Shown here: positions 1-9,945 of the stretch, one piece after another
Position numbering within the stretch: position 1 is the stretch's first letter
How the letters are laid out: each line of letters opens with the position of its first letter
DNA from: Tupaia tana
Taxonomy: Eukaryota > Chordata > Mammalia > Scandentia > Tupaiidae
Assembly (NCBI GenBank): GCA_026018925.1
Contig: JAKSZU010000002.1
Coordinates: forward strand, 9,793,662-9,857,661
Length of the DNA stretch: 64,000 bases
Reading direction: 5' to 3'
Program-made: the position numbers and the translations under genes
Notes under the pieces: model-generated
Told to the model about the DNA's origin: nothing
Seen by the model: the letters and a program-made list of their open reading frames with translations, nothing else
Database searches by the model: none

Positions 1-1150
1 CTCCACTCTGCTGAACCCGTCCTGGCCACGGTCAGGCTCGGTGGGTCTCAGCGCGCCGGGCACACCCTCCTCCTTGACCGCTCCTTCCGTGGCTTCCTGG
101 ACGCCGCCCTCCCCGGCTGTCCTCCTACGTCTGTCAGGTCCCTCTCGGTTTTCTTGGCTTCTTTCTCCTCGTCTTTCCAAACTCTGAGCTCTGAAATGCC
201 CCCAGCTCAGCCCTTGAACCTCTTCTTTGTAATTTCAGGTATTTCACAGCCTCATGATCTAACGTTCCTCGTCTAGCCCCGTAATTAAAAAATCTGCCTG
301 TTTGCAAACAGCACCCACATTTGTATCCTCAGCCTCCAGCTCCCCCCACCTCCTGACACCACGGGGCACCTCCACTGGCTGCTCAGGGGCTTCTCAAACT
401 CCACGTGTGTCCCCACCAGCAACCTGCTCCACGGCGCCTCACCTGGCCCATTTAACATACGGCTGAACTCTATCGTAACACGTCTCGTCTGTCAGCAAAT
501 CAGATCGTCCCCGGGGCTCCAACCAGGTCTGACGCTTCCCTCCACCTCCTGGTCCCCGCTACCGTGTCTGGCACAGTCGCCTCTTCCTGCCCCCCTCCTC
601 CTGCAGTGGCCCCTGGAGTCTGATCTGAACACAGGCCGTGGTGTCAGTCACGTCACTGCTCCTCGCAGAAGCCTCCAGTCTTCCCAGCTCGCGTGGCACG
701 AAAGCAGACACCTGCGAGGCCGATCTCAGCCCTCGCTTCCAGTTCTCCTCCCGGCTCCTGGTGTCCACTGGGCCTCCCTGCCGGTCTGCACAAACATCTG
801 GCCCCTCTGCAGAGAGGCCTTTGCACTCGCAGTTCCCTCTGGAGTACTCTTCCCCCAGAATCTGCAGGCTTGATTGCCTCTCCCCTCCTTAGCCCAGGGG
901 TGATCTTATTAGGGGGACCTTTCCCATCAGTCTCTAGAGGACAGAGACCCCTTTCCCTTCCGGCCCTGTTCTACCTCCTGACGGTGCTTGCTGTGGTCTG
1001 ACCTCCTTACCTGCTCGTATTGTATTTGGGCATTGCCCACCTCCCCACTGCCAATTCTGGGAGGCAGGCGCTTGGTCTGCTTTGGTCACCGCGGTGTCCT
1101 GGTGCCTGAAACTGCCCGGCCCTGAAGGAGTGTTTGATGGCAGGTGTGGG
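1..1150 (+). repeat. L2 LINE, 3' part
   Basis: Successive blocks match L2 in order: a cytosine-rich block near 90-200, the '...CTCAAACTCCACGTGTGTCC...' block near 390-440, the 'GGCCTTTGCACTCGCAGTTCCCTCT' type block near 808-845, and the 3' end (1040-1145) resembling '...GGCAGGC.CTTGGTCTG..TTGGTCACCGCGGTGTCC'. Strongly diverged and continuing past the left edge. The small frames in it are not coding. Confidence 0.7.
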
Positions 1151-1768
1151 GAGAACGACCGTCTTGCCTGTAAACATCTAACGTCGCCTGGTCTCTAAGG
1201 CAGCCCTCCGGTGGGCTGAGGCATAGTGCTGTGGATTTCTGAGGTCCGTGTCTTCTGGATACGGAATGAAATGAGCATCTGCCCCCGCAGCTAACTTCCT
1301 GAACCCACGGGACCATGAGGGAGGGGTTCGCGAGGAGAGGTGCCGTGGGGACAGGGAGCCAGGTCCTCCTGGGCTCTTGGATCACGCCTCTGGGGAGGGA
1401 AGGCCTGGCTCCCCTACTGAGTGCCCCTGAGAGTCGGGGCCCAGGTGCGGCTGCACTGAGCCGGAGTCGGGTTCCCGCTCACGCTGGGGCTCTGCTGGCT
1501 CAGTTCTGGAAACACCTAACGCCGGCAGAGAATTCGAGTGCCACAGATATCACACTTGGCTCCTACTCTGCTTCAGACGAGCTTGTGAGGAAAGGGCCAG
1601 AAATATTTCCACTAGAAATATGTGTCCATCCACTTTCTGAAGTGATTACCTTTTTTAAAGGTATTATTTATTTAAATTTAAAAAAATTTTAAAATTAAAT
1701 GTAATTATTATTTATACATTTAATCACTAGACATCATTTAGATTGTAAAGAGACTTTACCCAGTATGG
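1151..1768. other. No gene seen; unique or very old sequence
   Basis: Moderate GC, turning AT-rich from 1650. No splice-framed exon, RNA gene or clear repeat recognised. It could hold a non-coding MAS1 exon, but nothing marks one. Confidence 0.4.
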
Positions 1769-1780
1769 TCAATTATTATT

Positions 1781-1952
1781 ATTATTATGTTTTAAAGAAT
1801 TATTTAACTTTTTTTTATCATTACGATTACTTTCCAGTTTGATCAGAAAGAGAGAGAGGGAAAGTGAGGAAGTAAGCCACCAGGTCTGGGACTTGAACCG
1901 TGGTTGGCCATGTGGGAGTCCAGCACCTTTAACCACCACACCACCTACCAGA
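1781..1952 (-). repeat. tRNA-derived SINE, short family B
   Basis: Reverse-oriented short SINE: AT-rich tail, GATCAGAAAGAGAG, then a tRNA-like head ending ACCACACCACCTACC. Flanked by TCAATTATTATT at 1769-1780 and 1953-1964. Confidence 0.8.
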
Positions 1953-1964
1953 TCAATTATTATT

Positions 1965-2231
1965 GTTATTATTATTATTTTTTAGAGAGACTTTGGCTAT
2001 AGGGCATATGCGTTTGCTGGAGGTACAGAGAAAGACAGAGAGAAAGTGAGAAATTACCCCCTGTGGGGACAGTCACACTGCAATCCCTTCTCCTCCATTT
2101 TCCTCTCGAGAGTTTGGGCATACAGGCACATATACCTGTGTTTCAAGTCACTGGGTCCAGGACTTGAACTGTGGCAGGCCATGTGGGAATCCAGTGCCGT
2201 AACCACTATGCCACCTACTGGCCCTCCAAGG
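1965..2231 (-). repeat. tRNA-derived SINE, family A, older copy
   Basis: Reverse orientation: GAGAGACTTTGGCTATAGGGCATA near the tail, the body block AATCCCTTCTCCTCCATTTTCC, then the reversed tRNA head to CCACCTACTGGCC. Its flanks TCAATTATTATT (1953-1964) and TCAATTACTATT (2232-2243) repeat the site already duplicated around the preceding SINE. Confidence 0.8.
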
Positions 2232-2243
2232 TCAATTACTATT

Positions 2244-3106
2244 TCGCACATGTAGTGGGGCCGATCTGCAAGGACAAAGCTCAGAAGCAAAGACCACTGT
2301 TGTCACACACCCCTCCCCGCCACGCACATCTTTAAAAAGCCAGGGATGACAGCTGGACGCGGGAAATGGCCTCAGCTGACGGTCTCCTTTTTCTTTCTCC
2401 AACGCTGAGATGTGACTCCCACACATTTGCTACCTCACAGTAGGGGCTGGGGCTCTGTGTGTGCTGATTTTCCCACCAGTCAAGTGAGGGCAGTTTCTAA
2501 GAAGCTCTAGTCTGCAGCCCCAAAGAATTCAGCATTTTCCTGGGCTTCGGGTTAGTGCTGTTCCGTGGCGGTCCACAGCACCCTCCTGGCCTCGGTGTGC
2601 GAGCCATGCCCATTTGCTCACTCACCATCTGCTAGGCGTGGGCGTGCGCGGCACACCTGGTCTCAGGAGCTGCCCGGCTTATGCAGATACCGAGGCCACA
2701 TGAAATAAACGCCTTTTAATTGTTCACACTTTCAACAATGTTGGTACACTATGAAGCCGTTTTCCTAGGCACGTCCTCTCACTTCCCCACCGCGTACGGC
2801 ACTGTATATATTAAACGTGACAACAGCAACATTGCCCAAACGAATATTTTATAATCAAGTTTGCACGCTGTCACCCTGGTCTCTCGGGCAGGGAAACGCA
2901 GGCACAGAGGATGAAACTGACTTTCAGAATGCCGTTGGAAAGCTCGGGTGAGTTGGAAGCGGGCCCCAGGGCTCCTGCTGCTCTTGCTTCATAGCATCCT
3001 TCTTGGCACTGAGCCTTGGCCATGTTGGCAGGGGAGGAGGGCCTGCGAGGTCCCAGAGGCCACTGACATTCTCAGTGAAATGTGCAATTGCATCATCAGA
3101 GCTGCA
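2244..3106. other. No gene seen upstream of MAS1
   Basis: Mixed-composition sequence 5' of the MAS1 coding exon. No TATA-anchored promoter, coding frame or repeat identified by eye. Upstream MAS1 promoter or exon sequence is possible but unsupported. Confidence 0.35.
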
Positions 3107-3358
3107 GGGCCGGTCCTGTGGCCCCCTGACCAAAGGAGCCAGAGTCCATGTTCCCCCCATGCAGCTTGAATCCCGACCCTGGCAACTTGGGGAACATGCC
3201 AGCACATGTGTGTGCATGCCCCACGTCCGGACGGGACAGAGAAATGGAGGGGACAGGATTGTGGTATGACAGTGCCCATTGGAAGGAGCTGTCTCCCCTC
3301 CTCTCTGTCTCTCTCTAGCGAGTACATGTGCTCTCTGACAAATAGTAAAAAGAAGGAA
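3107..3358 (+). repeat. tRNA-derived SINE, family C, diverged
   Basis: Head GGGCCGGTCCTGTGGCCCC, body with CATGTGTGTGCATGCC and GACAGAGAAATGGAGGGGACAGGATTG, and CTCTCTAGCGAGTACATGTGCTCT before an A-rich tail. Lies about 130 bases upstream of the MAS1 coding-exon acceptor. Confidence 0.7.
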
Positions 3359-3439
3359 GAAAGAGAATTGTATAGTTTATTAAATTTTACAAAAAATAGC
3401 ATAAAGGTTCTGTTACCCACAGCTGAAATTCTGCCTTTT

Positions 3440-3488
3440 GTTCCAGTTCTCTAGTTCTCATGGTTTTGTTTGTTTGATTGGTTTATAG
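3440..3488 (+). promoter_or_regulatory. MAS1: Probable splice acceptor of the MAS1 coding exon
   Basis: A T-rich tract ends in TTTATAG at 3482-3488, and the exon would begin at 3489 with a 36-base leader before the ATG. MAS1 is known to have non-coding 5' exons spliced to one coding exon, so an acceptor here is expected. The exact site is inferred; the upstream exons could not be found by eye in 1150-3440 and may lie outside the window. Confidence 0.5.
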
Positions 3489-3524
3489 AACATTACCTGA
3501 AGAGCCCCAGCCCGAGACCTCCTC

Positions 3525-4502
3525 ATGGATGAGGCAAACGTGACGTCACCAAGTGCCGAGGGACCCGCCAATGCCTCGGCCAGCGGGGACACCGCCATCG
3601 GGAACCCTGTGCGTCACGTGCCTGTGGTGCACTGGGTCACCGTGAGCCTCTCCCCGCTGGGGTTTGTGGAAAACGGAATCCTCCTCTGGTTCCTCTGCTT
3701 CCGGATGAGGAGAAACCCCTTCACGGTCTACATCACCCACCTGTCCGTCGCGGACATCTCACTACTCTTCTGCATTTTTATTCTGTCCATCGACTATGCT
3801 CTGGATTATGAGCTTTCCTCCGGCCATTACTACACAATCGTCACCGTGTCTGTGACTTTGCTGTTTGGTTACAACACGGGCCTCTACCTGCTGACAGCCA
3901 TCAGTGTGGAGAGGTGCCTGTCTGTCCTCTACCCCATCTGGTACCGATGCCATCGCCCCAAGCACCAGTCGGCTTTCGTCTGTGCCCTCCTGTGGGCACT
4001 TTCTTGCTTAGTGACCACCATGGAATATGTCATGTGCATCGACGGTGGAGAAGACAGTCACTCTCGAAGTGACTGCAGGGCGGTCATCATCTTCATAGCC
4101 ACCTTGAGCTTCCTGGTCTTCACCCCGCTCATGGTGGTGTCCAGCACCATCTTGGTGGTGAAGATCCGAAAGAGCACGTGGACTTCCCACTCGTCGAAGC
4201 TGTACCTGGTCATCACGGTCGCCATCGTCATCTTCCTTGTCTTCGCCATGCCCATGAGACTGCTCTACCTGCTCTACTACGAGTACTGGTCCACGTTCGG
4301 GAGCCTCCACCACGTCTCGCTCCTCTTCTCCACCATCAACAGCAGCGCCAACCCTTTCATCTACTTCTTCGTGGGCAGCAGTAAGAAGAAGCGGTTCAAG
4401 GAGTCCTTAAAAGTTGTTCTGACCAGGGCTTTCAAAGATGAAGTGCAGCCCAGGCGCCAGGAAGACAGTGGGAATGCCGTCACAGTGGAGTCGGTCGTGT
4501 GA
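3525..4502 (+). CDS. MAS1: MAS1 proto-oncogene, class A GPCR (angiotensin-(1-7) receptor), complete
   Basis: Intact 325-codon single-exon frame, the same length as human MAS1 and near-identical to it over most of the chain as I recall it. The N-terminus has two N-glycosylation sequons (Asn5, Asn16). Seven hydrophobic segments follow from about residue 32 to 284. The usual DRY motif is ERC (129-131), as in MAS/MRGPR receptors. TM6 reads VFAMPMR (239-245), without the toggle tryptophan of most class A receptors, and TM7 ends in NPFIY (276-280). A basic helix 8 (285-296) and a C-terminal ESVV, a possible class I PDZ ligand (ETVV in human), complete it. MAS is a plasma-membrane receptor described as mediating angiotensin-(1-7) signalling. 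The start is chosen by alignment with the human N-terminus; a splice acceptor lies 36 bases upstream. The codons look fully functional and no break is seen. Identification is very secure; function is by homology. Confidence 0.97.
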   Translation: MDEANVTSPSAEGPANASASGDTAIGNPVRHVPVVHWVTVSLSPLGFVENGILLWFLCFRMRRNPFTVYITHLSVADISLLFCIFILSIDYALDYELSSGHYYTIVTVSVTLLFGYNTGLYLLTAISVERCLSVLYPIWYRCHRPKHQSAFVCALLWALSCLVTTMEYVMCIDGGEDSHSRSDCRAVIIFIATLSFLVFTPLMVVSSTILVVKIRKSTWTSHSSKLYLVITVAIVIFLVFAMPMRLLYLLYYEYWSTFGSLHHVSLLFSTINSSANPFIYFFVGSSKKKRFKESLKVVLTRAFKDEVQPRRQEDSGNAVTVESVV

Positions 4503-5045
4503 GGCCTGCGGAGGGGACACTGTGGGCCGGAAGGGTGGAGCACAGAGAGGTTTTAGTTTGTGCTTGAGAAACAATTTAGTAACCTACGTAGGCTGCGGCG
4601 GGACACCCTGTCTCATACGTTTGAGACACTCACGGTGTCGAGATCGCATTCTTGTGCTGTGCCTTGGCGATGTGTAAAGTGTGCTGGACCTCAGCCACTT
4701 CCGTACATATCCCAAACTCTTCCTGGGCTTCTCAGCTTTTCTGGCGGATTTTACCATAAACCATAAGAAGCACCATGGCAGGAAGATGTACAAATGTCAT
4801 GGAAAAGTAACAAAGGCATTTGTTGGGACCTGTGGAGGCAGCACAACACAGTGGCAAGGACACAGGTTTGGGAGTCGGGTAGAGGCTGTCCTTTGCCACC
4901 CGTGTGACCTCAGGCAAGTGGCTTAACCTCATGGAGCCTCAATTCCTTACCCATAAAATGGTAACAGCAATAACCTGTGTGTCCCAGGGTTATCGTGAGA
5001 GAAGGTATGCAGGCACCTGGCACATTGTCCGTGGCAATAAATGTC
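4503..5045 (+). other. MAS1: Probable MAS1 3' UTR with AATAAA at 5036-5041
   Basis: The first AATAAA after the MAS1 stop is at 5036-5041, inside the 3' end of a MIR element. If used, it gives a 3' UTR of about 560 bases. No earlier canonical signal was seen. Real cleavage could be further downstream. Confidence 0.4.
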
Positions 5046-5050
5046 CGTCT
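4838..5050 (+). repeat. MIR SINE
   Basis: Contains the MIR core: GTGTGACCTCAGGCAAGTGGCTTAACCTC then GAGCCTCAATTCCTTACCCATAAAATGG near 4903-4962, with a 3' end resembling GCACCTGGCACATTG. Supplies the candidate MAS1 polyadenylation signal. Confidence 0.85.
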
Positions 5051-5634
5051 CTCCCAGCTCCTGTAAGTGGAAGGCACAATATGTGTTCCTGTTCTATAAC
5101 ACATGCACGCACACAAGCATACACACCACTCTAGCACGCTCAGATTCTGGGATACATTTTTAAATGTCGGACGTGCATTTACAAAGGCCTCCTTTTTGCT
5201 TGTAGCATGCAATCTTCTTGTGGCGTGGCATCTTTTTCCAGGACACGGGTAGATGTTGCCATCTGGCCAGCCTGGGTTAGAGCCTCGATCGGGTGGTGAA
5301 GGAGAACGTCTGCCCACGGTGGAGGAGTCTCCCGTGCCTTTCCGCCCTCCGTGAGGCACCAGCTGCAACGAGAGTCCGTGGTCTGAAATCCTTTGATCGT
5401 GCAGAGGGCTCGTGAGGGTGCCCGCTCTCGAAGCCTCTCCCCGTGCCGTGCTGTGTCATTTCCAACCACAGGTTTCCACCTGCGGCCAGGGGCGGGTCTC
5501 CGTTCTGCTGCACCCCCCTCCTCTCATGCCATTTCTTTGTGTCCCTCCTGGAGGGAGGCCTGGAGGCAGGGGCCAATGAGAACGTGGCCCATCTTGGAAG
5601 AACCTGGGCAGATATTCCTTAAGATGGGTCTCGT
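5051..5634. other. No gene seen
   Basis: A few CA-rich stretches (5095-5130) and otherwise ordinary sequence. Short frames here lack coding character. Confidence 0.4.
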
Positions 5635-5884
5635 TGGGACCAGTAGTTAGTGTAATGGCTATGTCGCTGGACTCCTACGTAGTTGACTGCGGTTCGCGTC
5701 CTGGACCTGGTGGCTTAAACTCACACCAGGCGCATGTGCGTGCGTGCCCAAGATCCTGAGAGGAGAATGGAGGAGAAGGGATTGCGGCGTGGCCATCCCC
5801 CCGGGGGGTGATTTCTCGCTTTCTGTCTCTGTCTGGCGAGCGCACGCGCCCTATAGCAAAAACCTCTCAAAAAAAAAAAAAAAA
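5635..5884 (+). repeat. tRNA-derived SINE, family A, young copy
   Basis: Full-length element with an A-box-like TTAGTGTAATGG and a B-box GGTTCGCGTCC, the body, and an A tail. A perfect 14-base target-site duplication, AAGATGGGTCTCGT, is at 5621-5634 and 5885-5898. Confidence 0.9.
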
Positions 5885-5898
5885 AAGATGGGTCTCGT

Positions 5899-7849
5899 CT
5901 TCCTCGGCACCTTCACGCCCCACCTGCCGGGGCAGGGCAGCTCCACCTCCCGCCTGCCGTGAGGCGCCATCTTCAGACCACGCACCCTGGGTTCCAGCCG
6001 TGAACCTACCTTGGCCCGGAGCCTGCATTGCTATGTTTATTATCTTCTGTCCCTCTGAGGAATCCACAGGTGGCGATGCTTCGTGCAAGTCTATGGGGAG
6101 TGAAATGTCAAGTCCATCCGCGAGCCAACTGGTCGTTGTTTGGACCATTGTTCTCTAAAGAGTCAGCAAGGCAGTGATGATGTGGCCTTGCCTTCTGTTC
6201 CTTCTCCATTCTCCTCCTTTCAAAGGGAACCACTGCCGAAACCACAGGGTCGCTTTGCTGGGGAGAGCTGTGAGCCTTTCCCCAGAGCCAGGACCCTGCC
6301 TCTAGCTGAGCTTGAGGCCGGAGGCTTTTCAGTGGTGACAGCATCTGATTCAGAAAGCAGGCAGCTTGCCTGCAGGAGCCCAGATGGGGTGTGGAGCGAT
6401 GACATTTAGAATGATCTCGCTGGGGGTTGAAAACAGGGCATCTTCACTGGGGAAGAACAGAATACGGAGATCAGAGACGCTGTTTACCATGGTCTCCTCT
6501 GATGCAGCCGCCGGGCTCTGGGTTCGAGCGGGGGTCGACCTCATCTGGTCTCAGAAGGGAGCTCGGCCGCAGAGAGGAACGTGAAGACTGCTAGGTACAA
6601 GGAATTGCCACCAGGGAGGACCCCATGAACTAGTGGGGAGTCCTTTTTTATGCCTCTGCAGGGAATGAGGGGAACTAGAACGCGATCGTGAATGTAAACA
6701 TCCTCCTAGCCTTTTAAAGGGTAAGGCCTTGCACGGAGGTGGGGTTCAGAGGTTAGTGGTGAAGATGGATTCCTTCCTGTCTTCCCCTGAACGCCTTCCC
6801 AGAGTGAATGATAAATTTAAAACCCAAACCAGATTTAAGTCAACTGGAATATATGGAGAGAAAACGAGGTAATTTACCCATTGGGGGCTTTTAGACAGTT
6901 TGCGCAAGTTGTCGTAGGTTACCAGTGCCATTTCTGAGTCTCCTCGGGAAGAGGAGAGAGTTCAGACACAAGGCCTCTCCTCAGTGCAGGGAAGGGCTGT
7001 AGCACTCGTGTGACGGATACTCAGGGATGGTCGTCTCTGCAAAGCACCGCAGAGTGAAGGAGGCCGAGATGGGCCGGCGGGAGCCCCACTCTCCGCAATG
7101 GGAAAGACGCACTTAATAACATCTCCAGGCCGCACACTCTGACTCTGGAGGGCGTGAGAACGAGGCTGTGAGGTGGTCAACGAAGGTGAAGACTTTTACA
7201 GCAAAAGAGAGGTCTGCTGGAGGTGTCCTCTGGGTCTCTTTAAGGCAGGAGGACTTGAAGGCTAAGGACGGAGGCGGGGACCCGGGCAGAGGGTGGGGTG
7301 TGAGGCCGGGCCAGGACGCAGCCACAGTGAAGCTGTCTCCTTGCAGGGAAGCTGGAAGGGATGGGGAGTGGGTGTCCAGAGGTACTGAGTGTAAGTTTGG
7401 AAGATGAAAAAGCCGTAGAGACCCGCACACGACAACGTGGATGTCAATAACACAACTGCAGTGTACCCGTAAAACGGCGAAGACAGGAGGGTTTGCATTG
7501 TGTGTATTTTATTGCCGATTCACACTGGGAAAAATCACATTGTGCTCTGTAAAGGTGTACAGTGATCAAATGTCAATGGAAAAGTAAATTTCCAAAATTT
7601 CCACTAAAATTAGAATAAATGCTTGAAACCTCTCGAAAAAAATAGTAATACTGTCAAGGTGCTAGATGTGCTTCTTGGCACGCTTGTGGCAGCTGGGCCA
7701 ATGACAGGCACTGAGTTGAAGCTGTTGACAATGGAGAAGGAAGACACATCGCTGTCACTCCAGTAAGCAGAGCACGGCTCTGTCTCCCGAGAGAGGCAGA
7801 GACAGAGCCTGTGTTCTCAGGGAGTGCAGTCTCCTCGGAGACTCAGAGA
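5899..7849. other. No gene seen
   Basis: About 2 kb of mostly unique-looking sequence with several short frames on both strands and no conserved protein signature. A purine-rich stretch lies at 7245-7360. No repeat confidently named. Confidence 0.4.
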
Positions 7850-8178
7850 AGTGAGCCCCACATGAGTTCAGTGGCACCGTGGCAGTGGCCCAGAGCACAG
7901 CCGTCTTCGGCTTTGCAGGCCACGTGGTCTGTGTTACGACTCGGCCCTGCAGTTGTCACACCTACGTGAGAGCAGCCACAGACAATATGGACATGGATGA
8001 GAGTGGCTGTGCACCAATCAGTTTCTATTATGAAATTATGTCTAATTGTCACATGTCACAAAAATTCTCCTTTTGTTTTCCTGTACCCATTAAAAACTGA
8101 CGTATTCAGCTGGTAGACGGCACAATAAACAGTTGGCATCTGGAGTTGGTGCACTTTGGCCATGTTTGCTACCCTTGA
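7850..8178 (+). mobile_element. hAT-type non-autonomous DNA transposon, ancient
   Basis: Matches the common mammalian hAT MITE that carries GGCTTTGCAGGCCA...GTCTCTGT...AGCAGCCACAGACAATATG...GTGGCTGTG...CCAAT. Visible blocks are at 7909-7935 and 7973-8025. Ends are blurred. Same family as the element near 49.4 kb but in the opposite orientation. Confidence 0.6.
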
Positions 8179-9417
8179 TCTAGAAGGTTTTGGGGACTCT
8201 GTCTTCTGGAATGTTCTCCAGTGTGGCTGCAGCACAGCCGCTTGGTAAGCCTGACCTGGGTGGAAGCCGCACTTTATTGTCCCCTGGTGGATTTAACTTT
8301 GTTGACCTCCCGACAAACCCCATGCATAAGATCGGGGCGAAGTGGAAAAGTCTGTTTGCTAAATCGCAAGGTGATGCAGAAAGCGAGAGACTTTTTCTGT
8401 GGTAGATAAATGGGCTGTGAATATAATCCTAATCTTATATGCACAGGAGCTATTTTTTTTCACTCATACCACACTATATTCTCTGGATTCAGAGGGAATG
8501 ATTGAAGATTTTCAGAGATTAGAATTGAAATGTTCATGCATAAAATTTCTTGTTGGGTTTTAGGATAATTATCTCACATATGGCTTTGGGTACAGCATGA
8601 ATAAAATCTGGCTGCTAACCAGTTAAACACCAGAACATTCTGAATATGGGGTTGATTAGCACTTGCAAGCCCCGTGCCATCGCTCGCTCATCTAAACAAG
8701 AAGCTCCAGCCTTGTCCCCAGTCGTGGGAAAAAGTATTTCAGGAGCTTTGTTGCAAAGGTCATTATTATACTGACTGACTGACATATGCTTTTGATCAAA
8801 GGGTACCCTCTAAAATGATTTGCTCTTAGGCAAATGTGGAAAGCTAAACACATTCCTTAAAACACATAAAACAAAATAATGATACAATAAAACAGTATTT
8901 AAGGTCCTTCAGGTTCTTTAGCCCACATTGAATGTGTTTGAATGTTTACGGGAATCAAATTGCCTTAGGGACCTCTTATTCTCGCTCTCCCTCCAGTGGG
9001 AGAGAAAGGGTTAGGCCTGAGGGCGGAGGGTGGTTTTCTCTCTTGTATGTGACTGAGCCAGGGATGCGCTAAGTCCCGGGAGTGCACGACAAAGCCGATG
9101 GTACTTTAGGAGGATTCGGCAGTTCCAAACCTTGCCTTTTATTTTGACAAAGGACAAGGATGTTTCTTAGCTGATTTTCAGGTTTGAAGGGTTTTCTGTC
9201 AGATCTGTGAAGCAGAACAACCTACGTGATTTTTAGATTAGATGGGTTAATTGTGTGGCCCGTCTCGGTTCTGGATATCCAGACATTTTCTCTGGGACTA
9301 TCTTCCAGGAAGGTGGCCGTTGCCGCTCAGTACCCCTTCCACGGCGGCCTTCGAGTGCTGCTGCTCTCCCACCCTTCCTGCTTGCAATGACGTTTCCTTC
9401 CAGACCTGACACCCAAC
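8179..9417. other. No gene seen
   Basis: Fairly AT-rich, with a short A-rich run near 8865-8905. No coding exon, RNA gene or clear repeat family recognised. Confidence 0.4.
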
Positions 9418-9925
9418 TGCCATGGTCTGATGGTGTCCTTCTGCTTCCCAAATAATCGCGTTGGAATCCTGAGCCCCAAGGTGATGGTATTAAGAGGTGG
9501 GGCCCAACATCCCGGAGGAGAATGGAGGAGGGATTGTGGTGTGGTCATTACCGCCCCCCCAACCACCACCACACACACACCTGGGGAGTGATTTCTCACT
9601 TTCCCTCTCTTTGTCTCTCTCTACTGAGTACGCATGCCATATGGCAACAACAACAACAACAAACCCTAAAAAAGAAAAAAAGAAAAAGAAAAGGAGGTGG
9701 GGCCTTTGGGAGGTGATGAGGGCAGAGCTGTCACTGAACAGGACCAGCACCCTGATAACAGAGACCCCTAGGGCCAACTGTGACCCAGGAAGAGCCCTCC
9801 CCGAGCCCTGCTGGTGCCTTCATCAGGGACTTCGCAGCCTCCAGACTGGGAGAACTAAATTTCTGTTATCCATAAGCCACCCGGTCTATGGAACTTTGTT
9901 ACAACAGCCCAAACCGCGACTTTCC
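9418..9925 (+). mobile_element. Fossil solo LTR, ERVL-MaLR (MST-like)
   Basis: Recognised by GTTGGAATCCTGAGCCCCAAG, GATGGTATTAAGAGGTGGGG, CGCAGCCTCCAGACTGGGAG and TAAGCCACCCGGTCTATGG in the family order. A lone, broken LTR with no internal region beside it. A younger SINE sits inside it, so the LTR is older than the SINE expansion. Confidence 0.8.
9505..9690 (+). repeat. 5'-truncated family A SINE inside the MaLR LTR
   Basis: Starts within the SINE body (CGGAGGAGAATGGAGG) and lacks the tRNA head. Ends in CAA and AAAG tails. Flanks AGAGGTGGGGCC (9493-9504) and AGGAGGTGGGGCC (about 9692-9704) are the target-site duplication. Confidence 0.8.
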
Positions 9926-9945
9926 ATTGGTTTCCTTATTTGTGG

